A DNA stretch of 64,000 nt, from contig VZTI01001175.1 in NCBI GenBank assembly GCA_013397865.1, positions 1 to 64,000 on the forward strand, in the 5' to 3' direction. Position 1 is the stretch's first letter; the number at the start of each line of letters is the position of its first letter. The DNA is from Struthidea cinerea. Lineage: Eukaryota; Chordata; Aves; Passeriformes; Corcoracidae. The notes under the pieces are model-generated. The model searched no databases and was not told the origin of the DNA. It was given only the letters and a program-made list of their open reading frames with translations. Positions 12,501 to 25,300 of the stretch are shown piece by piece. The translations under genes and the position numbers were made by a program.

Positions 12501-14861
12501 GGGAGATTCACGCTCCGCAGATTAATTCTGAAGCAGTGTTTAACACATCTTCCTTTGGGGATGAAGGATTTGCCCTGCGTTTCAATGAGACATTCAAAAT
12601 CACACTCATCACTCTCGGAAATCGCACTCAGTTAAATTGTCACCTCTCAAGCAGTAAGGCACGGCTGCTCAGCCCGGGAGGAGAATGGGGCTGCGGGGCC
12701 GTGGCAGGGCTGGGCTGGCAGCAGTTGGAAGCAGCACCACAGGGCCTTGAAACACAAAGTTGAGCAGCTTGAGTCAAGGACTTGAAGTACAGGCAGCTCA
12801 TGGGATGGCCATGGGGCTGGCAGGGAGCTGGGGGATAAAGGGGTAGGTTTGTGGCTGCCAGTACATGGAGCAGAGGAAAAGAAAAACATCGGGAAAGGTG
12901 AAATGGCCAGAGGGCAAGGTTTTCCTTCTTGTATGGGAAATGCAGGCTGGTCAAGCTAAGCCTTCTCTCTCTGGTCTCATCTTGTATGCTTTCATCTTTT
13001 CGGTCTCTTTCCTGCACTTCCTGATAGACAAAAAGATGATAAAATTCAGAGGGAACATGCAGCTTTGCTGCTCTTGCACATCCTGGATGCCCACAGCCAG
13101 CAGAGGAAAAGTGGAACAGACCGGAAGGATCAGCAGATGAGAGACAGGCAAAGAACCAAGTCTACCACGTACCTTGGTGGCCTGCTCCAGTGTCCACCAC
13201 ACGTAAAAGGGGTGAGATGAACAGCCTCGGGAGTGTCTCCATCAGCACAGAAGGGCAGAGCAGATGCAGTGACAGCACTGGCTGTGCTCTGCTCTTGCTG
13301 TAAATCCACTTTGAGCTACAGGGCTGGATCCAAGTCACAAGGCTGGGGTTCTCCACGCCAGCACAACTGGCTGTGGGACAGTAATAAGAGCAATTCCTCT
13401 CCCACAAGTCTCCAGAACTGCCAACTGATGAGTGACAACTTCAGTTGCTGCTGACCTGAGGACATCTGAACAAAAATCCAAAAGCCTTTACCCTCTTATT
13501 GATCTTGAGATTATTTACATCTGCTTTATGAAAAGGTGTAACTGCATTTAATCGACGATTTGGAAGATGTGAACCTACTGTAAGAGAAAAAGGTGGATTT
13601 TTATAAACCCAGAAACCCAGCAAACCAGCACTTTCCAGGAGGCCCTGGAATACTGTAAAACCTGTGTTCCCCTCCAGATAAGGAGCCAGCAAATTCACTT
13701 TTCCATGTGTAGCCAGGTACCTAGAAATCGTCATATAAAGGAATTTAAATGTAGATGTGTGATATTTACTGCAAAGCACGACCTGTACGCAGACAGGGGA
13801 AGGAATGCTTGAGCAGGAGGAGTAAATGACTATCGCAGGCAGAAAACCCACTGCAATTCATGCATCACACAAATGGTTGTGTATATTAAAGCAATGAGGA
13901 CAAAGGGTATTGATTTAGCACAAGTATCAAGAGTCCCAGGTGCTAAAACCTGAAGAAATACAAACTGTGCTGGGCAGAATAACAACAAAACGAAATGATA
14001 AAAGGATATGAGTGTTTGAAAAGACGCATAGGACGGGCTATAAATTCTAATAATCCATATTTCTCAAAAGCAGCAGCTATTGACTCAAAAACAAAAGAGC
14101 GGGCATTGTAATGTAACAAATGTCAGATGGGATAGCAGCAGGAATTCAATTTGCTCTGGCCATATATCAACTTGAAACTTAATGTAATGGCACGTAGTTA
14201 AAGCTGCACCCTCACTTAATGGCTATTACCAGTCCTGGGTGGGTTTTCCAGCAAGCATAAAGCAGTGAGTAATTGGCCCCGCTCTGCCTGCATCACTGCT
14301 AATGAAAAAAAACATGCTCAAGTCTGGCAGCGGTGGGATAAGGGGAAGGCAGGGAACCCTGGCAGAAGCAGGCAGCACTAGAGCTGCCAAGAGCCTGCTC
14401 TGCCAGGATCCCTTGAAAGAGTTTCAGGAGAGACATTCCAGACTTCAGCTGACCAGCATCTCTTTTGTAGAAGGGTCAGATCCTCAAGGCAGCAGCCTGA
14501 CGTCCTTGTTAGCTTTCTCAGGGAACGGGAAGAAGAGAAGGAGAGACCCTGGCAGTGATCCCTCCCCTGGCCCTAAGCATGGAGTATTTAGGTCTGCTCG
14601 GGTAGGGGCTCTGCAGTCAGCCAATTAGAGCCACTGTAATTACTTCTCTTCCGTGACTGACTGCAAACGGTGGAGTTAAACGACAGATTTCCTGTCCCAG
14701 CGTTACTGTGGCTGCTGGAGTGAAGAAGCAGAAGTGTCAGCATCGCTAAGAATATGCTCTGACCATATGTTAGAGGCAAGAGACCCTGAATGGAGGGGGA
14801 GGCAGTGGGGAAGAGGGAGGCGGGATGGATGTGGGACAGAAACCTTCGTAGCAAGGAACTG
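9541..14861. other. Unique sequence, mixed composition, no gene seen
   Basis: 9541-9860 and 13860-14310 are AT-rich with several TAAT cores. 11420-11620 is purine-rich on the + strand, with an (A4-5T)n tract at about 11559-11582. A 185-codon plus-strand frame at 10680-11237 is the longest outside the CpG-rich block, but it has no domain, no hydrophobic core pattern and no supporting splice context, so it is not called. 11710-11870 and 12510-12660 keep scattered CpGs in non-island context, which can mark constrained sequence; this cannot be tested here. Confidence 0.55.
11559..11582. repeat. A-rich (AAAAAT)n tandem
   Basis: Four short A-runs separated by single T residues. It is simple sequence within a purine-rich stretch. 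Confidence 0.7.
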
Positions 14862-15185
14862 TAGAATCACAGAATGGTTTGGGTTGGAAGGGACCTTAAA
14901 GGCCATCCAATTCCAACCCCCTACCATGGTCAGGGACACTTTTCACTAGATCAGGTTGCTCAGAGCTCCATCCAGCCTAGCCTTGAACACTTCATGGGAT
15001 GGGGCAGCCACAGCTTCACTGGGGAGCCTGTTCCGGTGCCTCACCACCCTCACAGGGAAGAATCCATCTGATCATGTGGAGGCCTTGTCTGGAGTCACTC
15101 CAACAAGTCAATGTCCTTCCTGTGCTGGGAACCCCAGTGTGAAGCATCCAAAGCAATCAGGGAGGGCAAAGATGTAAAATTGCCC
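14862..15185 (-). mobile_element. CR1 LINE fragment with internal deletion
   Basis: The left end TAGAATCACAGAATGG is the reverse complement of the CR1 3' terminus, followed by the TTGGAAGGGACC, CAGGTTGCTC and CACAGGGAAGAAT blocks up to about 15063. The next bases (CATCTGATCATGTGGAGGCC, then CTCCAACAAGTC and TGTGCTGGGAACCCCAG) match a part of CR1 that normally lies over 100 bp further inward. An internal block therefore appears to be missing at about 15063-15066. The match fades by about 15150-15185. There is no coding capacity. The outer boundary is approximate. Confidence 0.93.
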
Positions 15186-17449
15186 TAATCACCACACTGC
15201 AGATAGGCAGGGCCATTCCCAATAGGCACATTAGACTTTTAACCAAGAGTAAAGCTTGCAAAATGTTAACTTTCTAGGGATATGCCACTCCAAATTTCAG
15301 GACACAGTTTTGGAACCATCAAAAATAAATCAGCCCCTGGGAGAACTCTCTCAGGTTTGTCATTAAGCCTCACATATGGCAGAAAGGGACTCTGGAAGGT
15401 CAGTGCTGTGTGAACCTCCCTGCAGCACAAACACAACCAATTTTATTCCGTATCATGAAATATGGAATTGCGGCCTTTGACTTTGCTCTTTCAATGCTTC
15501 TCAGGAGGCTATTTAAATACCTTCCACAGCCTTTTATTAAAGCAATAAAGATACTCAGAGCTTGTGACTCAGCTCTGCCTCCTCACTTACCACGAACCAT
15601 ACCTAGAACTTGCCAAGATGCCCAATGGTGGCACGGATTACCCCAAGTAAAATATGGCAAGCAGTGCTTTGGGTGGCAAAACTGGTTTTCATCATGCCCC
15701 AATACCACGAGGCATTGGTTGGGTTTCAGCACAGAAGAGCTGCTGAGCTGTGGGAAGCCTGGCACAGGCTCCCTGGGAGCCCAGCTGCACTCCCTGGGAA
15801 CAGGAGGTGCCTATTTTGCTGAGAATTTCCCAGTTTCTATCCCTGGGTGAGGACACAGCCCAAACACCACACCTCAACAGAGAACCAGGTCAAGCGAGAG
15901 CCCAGCTCTCAGTTTACCCGTGCCCTCGGTGTTCAGTGCACACAGGAGGTCAGGAGTAGATTTTGGTGTTGATCAGACAGATGATGAGTGCAAATGGAGC
16001 ACTGGAGGCTGAGTGTGCCTTCTGAGTGAGAAGCTGGAAGGGGGAAGGGATGTTGTACAAATCCACATGCCAGATTAAATCTCATCTTTAAGCCCCAAGT
16101 TCCGGTAACAGTATCTGTTTTAATGCCCCCAGGCCTTGCTTTCCTCAGTAATCTCAGCCATCAGTCTCCGGTGACTGACAACGCCAGGAATGAATCTCTT
16201 TTGAAGCTGACAAAACTCACTCTGAACTGATTTTCTCTTGAGCTCTGTTTATCTGAGACCGAGACTGAAGAAAGCAGCTCTGAAGCAATCACAGCCTATA
16301 TTTACCCCCCAGATCTGCACTGATGCAGCAGCAGCCACCAAGTGTGGCCAAGGCCAGTCTTGGCAAGTGCAACACCTGCCAGAAGCAGTCCCGTTCATTT
16401 TCTGGCCCCCAGGCCCCTTCCCCTCTGGAGGCCAAGGCTATGTTGACACATCTTGGCTGATTCCCAAGAGACCTGGGGCAAGCTGCCTGGCAGAGAGGGG
16501 ACCCCAGCCTGACTCACAACAAAACAGTTGGAAATATTCTGGGCGTCTGTTTACAGCCCCATAAAGATTTTATGCAGTGCATTTAGCCTCATGTCTCTGC
16601 ATTCATCGTGTTAAATGCTGAACGTTTTACTTTAATACCACAGTGGCTACAAGCAGGAATACTTAACGTCAGTAAATAAGAAGTAATCACATTTTCCCAG
16701 TGAATGGATCAAAAATGGCCACTGGGAGAGTTAACCTTCTGAAGTCGAAAGCCAGGAGCTCTTTCTGGGGTTTCCAGCAAACTATAGACCCTGTGGGGCA
16801 TCTCCAGGAAAAGAAAATAATTAGAAAAATAATGGCATAAATAATAAAGCTTATGCAGCTTTTAATTGAGGAACTGGTCTGTAGATTGGGCACGGCACAC
16901 TCATGCCCAAAAGCCAATATTATACATTCAAATGCAGGCAATGGAGGGAAAGAGGGACAGAAGCAGATGGACTAAGACTCTCTGCATTTGTGAGTAAAAT
17001 CTACCGGAAAAGCACATTAGAGCTCCTTGGAAACTGGAGCATTTCATGGAGAAACACGCACACACAGAAGAGGGGCTTCTCAAGTGAGCCCAGATTATCG
17101 CAACAGACTCTCAGGCAGATCTCTGACTAGCCCTGTCTGGGCTTTGGGCACACTTCTATCTACCTGGGAACTCCAGGCTCCAGCACCAGCTAAATTACCC
17201 TGGATGCAATCACTCCTTCCTGGAGGTGGGCACATGGCCAACTCACAGCACCATGCTGCAGCCTTGGGCCTAGATGCCCACCGTGAGGAAGGGCTCAGTG
17301 TCTCACGAGATAACAGCTTCAGTGTGGCAGTAGATTAGCAATATATTAATTATGTTTGAGCTATCTCAAATGAAATGATGCTTAACAAGTCGTCCTGATG
17401 AAGAAGGTCAAAATCTAACTGAATATCTCATGCTTTTACCTTAACTCAC
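15186..17449. other. Unique sequence between two CR1 copies
   Basis: No gene is recognised. 15430-15580 and 16560-16930 are AT-rich with retained motif-like blocks such as TATTTAAATA near 15515 and tandem AATAAT near 16840. The 146-codon frame at 15410-15850 is at chance length. No repeat is recognised in this interval. Confidence 0.6.
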
Positions 17450-17606
17450 CTTGCCGTGTTGAAGCTGCCCAGAGAAGCTGTGGCTGCCCCATCCCTGGAA
17501 GTGTCCAAGGCCAGGCTGGACAGGGCTTGGAGCAACCTGGTCTAGAGGAAGGGGGTTTGGACTGGATGATCTTTAAAGTCCCTCCTATCCAAACCATTCT
17601 ATGATA
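17450..17606 (+). mobile_element. CR1 LINE 3' end, plus strand, internally deleted
   Basis: It contains the CR1 blocks GCCCAGAGAAGCTGTGG, CATCCCTGGAAGTGT, CAACCTGGTCTAG, GGACTGGATGATCTTTAAAG and the 3' terminus AACCATTCTATGATAG. Between the TCTAG...GGAAG block and GGGGGTTTGGACTGG it lacks about 15-20 bp that CR1 consensus copies carry (the CCCTGCCCATGGCAG part). Orientation is opposite to the copies at 2780 and 14862. Confidence 0.95.
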
Positions 17607-20600
17607 GGTTCACTTGAGGTAACATTATATTATATTATTTTCTAAACACACCTCTCCTCCACTCCTGCCTTTGAGCTCTCTATTTCAAACTTCTCGTGTA
17701 AAATTGGCCCTTCCTTGTTTCTCTCCAACATTCTCTACCAACCAGAAGACCAGTTTAAGACCAGTGTTAGGAAACAACACTGAAACACCTTTCACACCAC
17801 ATCACTCCTAAATAAGCTCTCTTAAGTCTGAACTGTTGGTACCTGGTTGCATCACTCTGGCTTAAATCTAGTCCTTGGCCATAGAAAAGACCCCCATAAA
17901 GGGGTCTGATCTCCAGGTTACTCTTTCAAGGGCATAGGTGGTGCTGATACCACAGTGAGCCTGATGCCCATTACAACAGAACGTCTTGTCCAGCAGATGA
18001 GAAGGGTGGGGTAGGCAGAGACGACGCCTAGTAGAAGACACTCCATGTCCCTATCAGAAACATCCTTCCCAGGTTGTTAGATTCTACAAACACAAAGATA
18101 CTTCTATAAAGCTTCTTCAAGGCTCAAACTATCAGCTCCCCTGAATTGTTCCTGAGAACTTCACTGCGCAGCTCTGGAAGCAAAGACTGACACAGTTGAT
18201 TCACAGCTGTGTTCTACAGCTTCCCCAGTCACAGAGGGGCTGGGAATTAGGCTGTGGAGATAGAAGGTGGGAAGCTCATTTGCTTTCTCCATCTCAGTCT
18301 TTTTTTCTCTCTTGATAAGTTGCCTACAGGAAAATGGCAACTTCAAAGTTGACAGCCAGACACCAGTGCTGTCCCACAACTGGTGGGCCACCGAAGAACA
18401 TGACAAGATTTTCAATCTTGATGACCCTCGATGAGAACACCTCAAGTCTACACGATGATCCACGAGGTCTCTAACTGCTGCTGCTTGCACAACATCCCCC
18501 AGAATACCTTGCGTGTCTCCCTTTGAAGTTGTGACCTGATTACCATAAACAATGCACTGCAGATGTACCTCTGCAAGCCCAGAAGCACCAGGGGAAATGA
18601 ATATATTAGTATTTATCATATTAATGCAGATCAAGCTGGGTATTTGTTCTGACATTTCAATAATAGCTTTTCCTACTTTTTTTTAGCAGCAGCTTGTATT
18701 TTCTTCTCCTTTAAATAATTCATTGTTACATTAAACTTATTTTTAAATTGGGGTCCCTTTTTGATCAAACTAAAACCTTATTTGGATAGCCAAAGGGGAA
18801 AAAAGGTACAAATGAAAACTCCCTCTTTTCTCTCCTCCATTCTTTCACTCCTTTTTTCTCTCTTGTTAAAATCTCTTAATCAAAGTGACAATCTGTCTTT
18901 CTCGGGAAGGAAGCTGGCGCCTTTGAACAGTGCTGCTCCGAGAGCTCTGTGCTTTGATGTGGGATTTAACTTATGCCTTTAGCAATCTCCAGTGTCTGTG
19001 CATCATGCACTGTGCCAGCATGTGCCCATGGTGTGTTTCTGTGTGTCCTTGTGCCCAGACACAGCCTGACCCACCCATGTGGGCAACAAAAATAAATGAA
19101 ATGGGAAGGAGAAACAGCAAATGCCATGATCACACAGAAGAGTGATGTGACCCTCGTGGAGTTACTACTGAGCACAGCTCAGAGGGTACCTTGTTCTTTG
19201 CCTTCCCCCACAGTGACATCATCAAGCACTTCATCTGCTAACATCAGTGCATACAGAACAGCCTGTGACAGGAGGCTGACACCCTGCACAAGGTCAGGGG
19301 TGTACTGGGAGCCCTGTTCCTGCAGGTCATAGTCCCTGGACCATGGCTACACCCTTCTGGGTGATGGGACACAGTCTGCAGCTGTGGTGCTATCATGCTG
19401 CTTGCTGTCCTTTCCCTGCCTTCCCTTGGTTGGACTCCAGCCTGTTTTCATCACAGTCTCTCTTCTGCTTTGACAATTGTTTCCCTCATCCTTTCTCTAG
19501 GCCCTGCTGACCTCAGTAGTGGCTCTGGGGGACATTGAGGTCTCCACTTTGTCTCTTCTTTGAGGACACAGCACAATCAGCAGATTTGACCTCAGGAAAC
19601 ACAAGCCCAGGCTTGGGCCAATGGACCACCTCAAGAGCCTGGGCCCGCCTTGTTTCCATGGGTCACTACTGTCCTGGTGCCTTGGTCACACATTCTCTTG
19701 TGGGGTGACTGTCACAGAAAGCAAAACCAGAGCAGAACTACTGACATCTTCCCATTTCACAGGAGGAAAACTCCCTCTCTATCCCATAAGGAAGCACCAC
19801 CACTTACTGCTATGATTTTACAGCAGTTATTCATCACATAATTCCCCAAGACCTCCACTCTACTCCTGGCGAGTGCCTTCTGGGATTTCACCCAATCCTT
19901 CAGGGATCACCTTTCCCATCAGTGTTGGTACCTTTGTCATCCTTAAGAGAAGTTCTTCGCCTGAGTGAATCAGAGCTCTTGGTTTTGTGTACATTGAAAA
20001 TTTTACAGGTGCTTCTACCTGCCATCCCCAGTGGTTTTCTATAGCAGCAGGCCAAGTGCACAAATGCTTTACAAAATACTGAACAACACGAACCTCAGAA
20101 CTACAAATCTCCAAAGCAGCTTCAAGTCAGAGAAAACAAAACCTTGGCAACAACAGAATCCAGCACCGCCTCAAGTTTCTTGTACCAAAAGACAATCCTT
20201 AGAGCAAAACTGGTATCCACTCATAATGCCATCTATCAAGACTCGGAGGGATTTTTGGAAGTTTAATATTCCAGGTTTTCCCCACTTTTCTCCTCCTTTA
20301 AAAGCTTATACACAAACACAGAGAACTTTCTTCTGCTTTAAGAACAAACACACGTAAAAACACATACACAGGAACACATTAATTTTTTCTGGATATTTTC
20401 TTTCTTTTACGTGTGTCCCATTCATCACCTCTTCTCAGTAATAGTGGAATTCTATCACACATTTCTATAAGCTGTGGGGATAGCATGGCAGGAAATAAAA
20501 CTGATTTTCTCCCTGCTTGCCTGCTCTGGGAACCTTTGCTGAGCTACTGCAAATTCCTGCACCGCTGGGAAGAGTTCACACCTTGCCCATGGTGACCAAA

Positions 20601-21959
20601 GAGGGAGATGCCAGAAGAGATCTATCCAATTTCCAGTGTCTGCATTGCAAACAATGGATGATAATCAAGACAGAAAATAATGATAGTTACAGAGTAGGAG
20701 GACACAATTCCCCAGACTCCATCTAAGTGGTTGCTGCCCCTTTTTGGTTTTTGACAGAGACTCTCTGGCCAATCTGATCTCTGCTGCAGGCATGCTTTTC
20801 TCCTCTCCATGGTACTCTTAGGTTCATCTCCCTCTATCTTGAGAATCAATGTGTTCTCCTTGGCTTGGATCCTTTCAGTGCCCTCCCAAGGGCATTATCC
20901 CATTGAGCATATGTTGCTTCCAGAATCTTTTGTTCCCCCACTCCAGATTCCCCTTCACTGAATATCTATTCCTGTACATCTTTGATCAGCCAAAACCAAG
21001 GGTTATATCCCTTCCATGGAGGAGTGAGGGAACACAGCAGCTGACACCTGAAAACCAAGGGAGTCTGGAGAGGCCAGTGATGGGCTGCCTACATGCAGGG
21101 ATTGTGGTAAAGGACACAACATAGGCTTGAGATGGAGACCAAGGACAGACTTCTTGGGGAAGGAAACAGAGAAGGAAGAGACAAAAAGTGAAAAGATAAT
21201 GATGGAATGGGAAGAACATGAGGAAGATGTTTTACAGTGGACAGGAAGCATTTGTTTCACATGGACCAGGAAGCAGGGAGATCTCCAAGAAGGCTTCCCA
21301 GGCATTCATTGTAGCTACACACGGGAACACACACGGGAAATTTCCACCCCCAGCTTTTGCAACGTTTGACGTGGGAGGTAAAGTCTGACAGAGGTACAGC
21401 TCTGAGATAAAACTTTAGCACTTCCCTGTCTGTCCTGACCACTATTGTATGGACAGCTAAGTCCATCCCAATACACTCCTCCTCCTCTAAGCCCCTGCCT
21501 TCCGGAGGTACGGAGCACCCACAGTCCCTCTGAGAACCAGCACGCCTACTGAGACACTCTGTGCAGGTCTCTGTGCACGGCTTTGGGAAATGGGGCACAA
21601 GATGAGGCTGTGCCAAGTCTTGCTGCTGGTGCCAAGCCCAATGCCCCGGTGCTGTCTTGGGTATCAGTGATGCAGCTCTGCTATACACAGTGTACATGTG
21701 CTGCCCAAGAGCCACGAGTAGCATCTCTCTGCAGAATCTCTGTGTCATTTCTAGCGGGCATGCAAAGCAAAAGGACAGGAGGAGCATTTCCAGGCACAGA
21801 ACACCTGTGCAGAGAGCCCTGCCAGTCCAAGGGCACCTCTGTACCTGCTTGGTGCTGCTCCCTAAATCCGAGCCTGCTGGCTGCAGTCACTGTGCTGCGC
21901 TCGCCTGCGTTTCACATGCTGCGTCTCCCTCCTGAGATTTGCCACCAGCTTAATAGAGT
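17607..21959. other. Unique sequence, no gene seen
   Basis: No recognised repeat. The minus-strand frames at 18161-18655 (164 codons) and 21257-21787 (176 codons) are the longest in this part. Neither has a recognisable domain, and frames of this length are expected by chance in a window this size. 18660-18780 is AT-rich with a T run near 18677. Confidence 0.55.
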
Positions 21960-22300
21960 GCACGTTGGAGACGGTCCCCCCCCGCCCCTACCCTCATGCA
22001 TACCCAATCAGGCCTCCTGATTATGCAAATTAAATACAGTAACATCATCACCACCAATACACACCACAGACACCACCTCCCCCCACCCCGCGCTTCTACC
22101 CCGCCCCACTCCAGCACAAAAAGGGACGGGGGGTGTAGAAGAGTAACAAACCCTTCATTCATAACCAGAAACATTAATTATATGTAATGATGGGCAGTCA
22201 ACTCCCTGAAGCATTTGCATAATTACTAATGCTAATGGATTCAGAGTGCCTCTCTCCTTCTCGTGGAGGAAATTTAATTGGAAAATGCATAAAAGCATGA
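21960..22300. promoter_or_regulatory. Candidate regulatory block: C-rich boxes flanked by octamers
   Basis: Two CCCCGCCCC boxes (21980-21988 and 22099-22107) and a CCCCACCCC box (22081-22089) fit SP/KLF-type motifs. A consensus octamer ATGCAAAT lies at 22023-22030 and its complement ATTTGCAT at 22213-22220, fitting POU-factor sites. AT-rich sequence with repeated TAAT cores follows (22165-22280). All of this is motif recognition. No transcription start, exon or CpG island accompanies it, so a distal element is likelier than a promoter. Confidence 0.3.
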
Positions 22301-25300
22301 GGAGGGAGGATGGTGCTCTGAGTGGTCTGAAGTGGCACACGCAAAGCATAGGAGCTCTCTGGAAACGGAGGAAGAAACCTGGTCACTCCCTCCCAGCTCC
22401 TGTGGCCAACCTGCCTTTCCTTCCCTTGCCTGCTCTAGCATCACCCCTGTTTCTGGAGAGCAGGCACAGGAGAGATTGAGGCATAGGATTAGAGAGCATC
22501 CAGGTCAGTCATCTTGATCCCAAGGGGATTATAAAAATAAGATTTAATGAAATTAGGAAATTCTCACCCAGGTGCCTCAAAGACAGCAAGTAATAACGCA
22601 TGCCGCTTGCTTGGCAGGAGGATTCCTTGGGCCCTCTGGCCCCACAAATCTTCAGTAGCTGTGTCTTTCTCTCTTCCCCTACACATGCTGGTGGGCTGCT
22701 GAACTTCCCTGAGGCAGAACTTGCTGCTTTCTCCCCACTGCCTCCAGTTATGCTGCCACAGGCCTCGGCTCCCTTCCCAAGCAAAAGCAACCTCACAGCA
22801 ATTGCTGCACAGCAGCCAGAGCCAGAACCCCTCCATGCCCTCAAGGAATGTTTTTTCCTCCTTCCTGACAACCTAATAATGGCTAAAGCGGTGTCAAATC
22901 TGGGACTGGGCTACCCTCCTGTGGTCTTCTCAGTCCCCAGACTCACTCCCACAGTTCAGGAGGCCAGCACATCTCTACGGCCAGGATTTGGGAAGGGGTG
23001 AACAAGAGTTCATGTGGCCATGTACTTGTTCTTCCACCTTCTCCTTGCACTTATTCCCCCTCTCTCTGGAGTTTGGCACTGGGTCTGGGTCTGTCCTGCA
23101 GACACACACAGTGCACAGGAGGTCAGCTGTGCACCCACTGCCCTTGCTCTCCTCAAGGGGCTGAGTTCCTGAATGGAGATAAGTTTTGCATTGCACTGCG
23201 AGCAGCTGGTGAGGCAGCAGATGGCTGGGAATCTGTAAAAGTAAAAAAAAAAAAAATTTAAAAGTGCCGCTGTCACAGCCCCAGGTATTGTTCACTTATT
23301 CCCAGTGCCACCAGACTCTGAGTGCATATCAAACAGGGTACGTGCCCTTGGCATCGTCATCAGAGGCAACTGTGCAAAACAGTGACAGAGCCACTCTACT
23401 GTCCCCAGCCAGGCGGCTGAAGAGGACACACCGTGACAATAACAAAGCTCTGCATCATCGCAGAGGGACAATCAACCCTTCATCTTGCCCCTTTGCCACC
23501 TTCAGCAGTGGCACAGCACCCCAAGGGACTGGACACCAGTCATTGCTTTATTGCACTATAAAGCACTGTGCACACCTTTGGCAGTGCATAAATAACGGCA
23601 ATAACGTGGTCCCCTGAGCAAAGCAGCATTTCATCAGCAAGAAAATTGTCCTCTCTCTCTCTTCCCTCTTAACATTCCAGAGGGTACCGCTGGCAGTCTC
23701 TCGCTCTGGGAGGGGTTTGCACATCTGCTTTCCATTGCAACCACCCGTAATTCAGGGATGGTCTCGGCCGGTTTTCATCTTTCGCTTGTCAAAAAATTTT
23801 GGTTAACTTTTAATACTTGTGAGGACCAGAGCCAGGCAAAAGGCAGCTTTGGCAATGAATCTGTCTCTTTGTGACTCCTGACTTGCCTCAGCAGCTACTC
23901 CAAGCCTGAGTCCCCATTTTAACACCACCAATAAAACAAAATCCGATTGGCACCTCCACGCTCCAGAACCAGTGCCTTAGGCAAGCCTGAGATGGAAAAA
24001 TGTTTCAACTATCCTTGTCCTCTTTTGTCAGCTCACCAGGGACCTCACTGGAAACCTGCCAAATTCAGTAGAAGCTGCAGGTTTCCAGCACCTCCACAAA
24101 ACAAATGAACAAAACCCCTCAAGGAGTCCAGCTTATGACATGGACACCCGAAGGATTGGTGCACACAGAGACAATATTTCTTACTCAGGCATGTTTGAGT
24201 GAGTGATTCTGTCTCAGAATATCGTTTTAGCTTTAAGTGATTCAATGATAACAAATTCTGAATTTTACCAGTATACCTTGTTCACTCTAGATCCCCCAAA
24301 TCCAGGGCGGTTAAACTGTTTTCCTTAGGAGAAATCCGAAGTCTAAGCTCTCAGCCTACATTTCCCTTTACTTCATGGGTTTTTTGTTTGGGGGTTTTGA
24401 TTGGGTTTTTTTTAATAGTGACACATTTGGATATATAGATATTTTGTCTGGATTACAGAACACTTTGAAATCTGGTGCACATTTGATCCATTTTCCTAAT
24501 ACAGTAGAAATGGACTGAAACCACGGGGTACATTTTCACTCCCTCCAGCTAATCTCAATGCAAAGAGTAGCCCAGCATTACTTCTTTTAGAAAATATCCT
24601 TTTTTTATTCATTTATCACTAGAGAACGGAGAAGATTGAAACAAAGAAAAACTGCAAAAAACCCTACTAAGCAGTGTAACTGCTGATTAAACCTTGTCTC
24701 AGTCAAGAGTTCAACCTGAACATATCTAAAATTTTAGCAAAGTTAATCTACACATTTCCATTGAGAGAAAAACAAAGCTTTTTAATCGTTTTGTGAAGCC
24801 TGCACCAGAGACTAGAAATGAGAACCACGAAGGTGGTTTTGCTCAATGCCACCCCAGAGCTCTGCTCTTGGCTTTGTAACCCTGCTAAAGGCGAGAAAGA
24901 ACAATTCTGCAGGAGTTTACTAAGACAATATGAAAAGCAAACAAATGCCACAGGAAGTATTATTTCATTTTATTGCACAGATTTAATGCTGTCATGTGCA
25001 AAATGGGTTTGAGGGCTCTCAAACTTTTTAAATGAAGGCTGCCCCAGAGCCCTGTGACAATATTTGCCCAATCTCAGCTGCCTTGCGTGGAGGGAAGCTG
25101 CATCCCTGTGCTGGGTATTCCTGCCTGTTCCCGATGCAGCAGGAGAGCTGCCGGCGGCACAGCAGAAATAATGAGCTCTCTTATAGCTCAGGATGAGAAA
25201 TGGACAGGAGTTTTTGGGGACAAAAGGGAGGGAGATTTCCTCAAAAGCCAGCACAGGCCCTCCCTCCAATCCTGCAGTGAGGTTACAGCCCGAGAATGAA

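Noticed and set aside
18161..18655. 164-codon minus-strand frame with more balanced composition than most
   Set aside because: No family recognised and chance-level length. A translated search would settle it.
21257..21787. 176-codon minus-strand frame
   Set aside because: Cys- and Arg-rich without a repeated pattern or domain, and overlapped by frames on the other strand.
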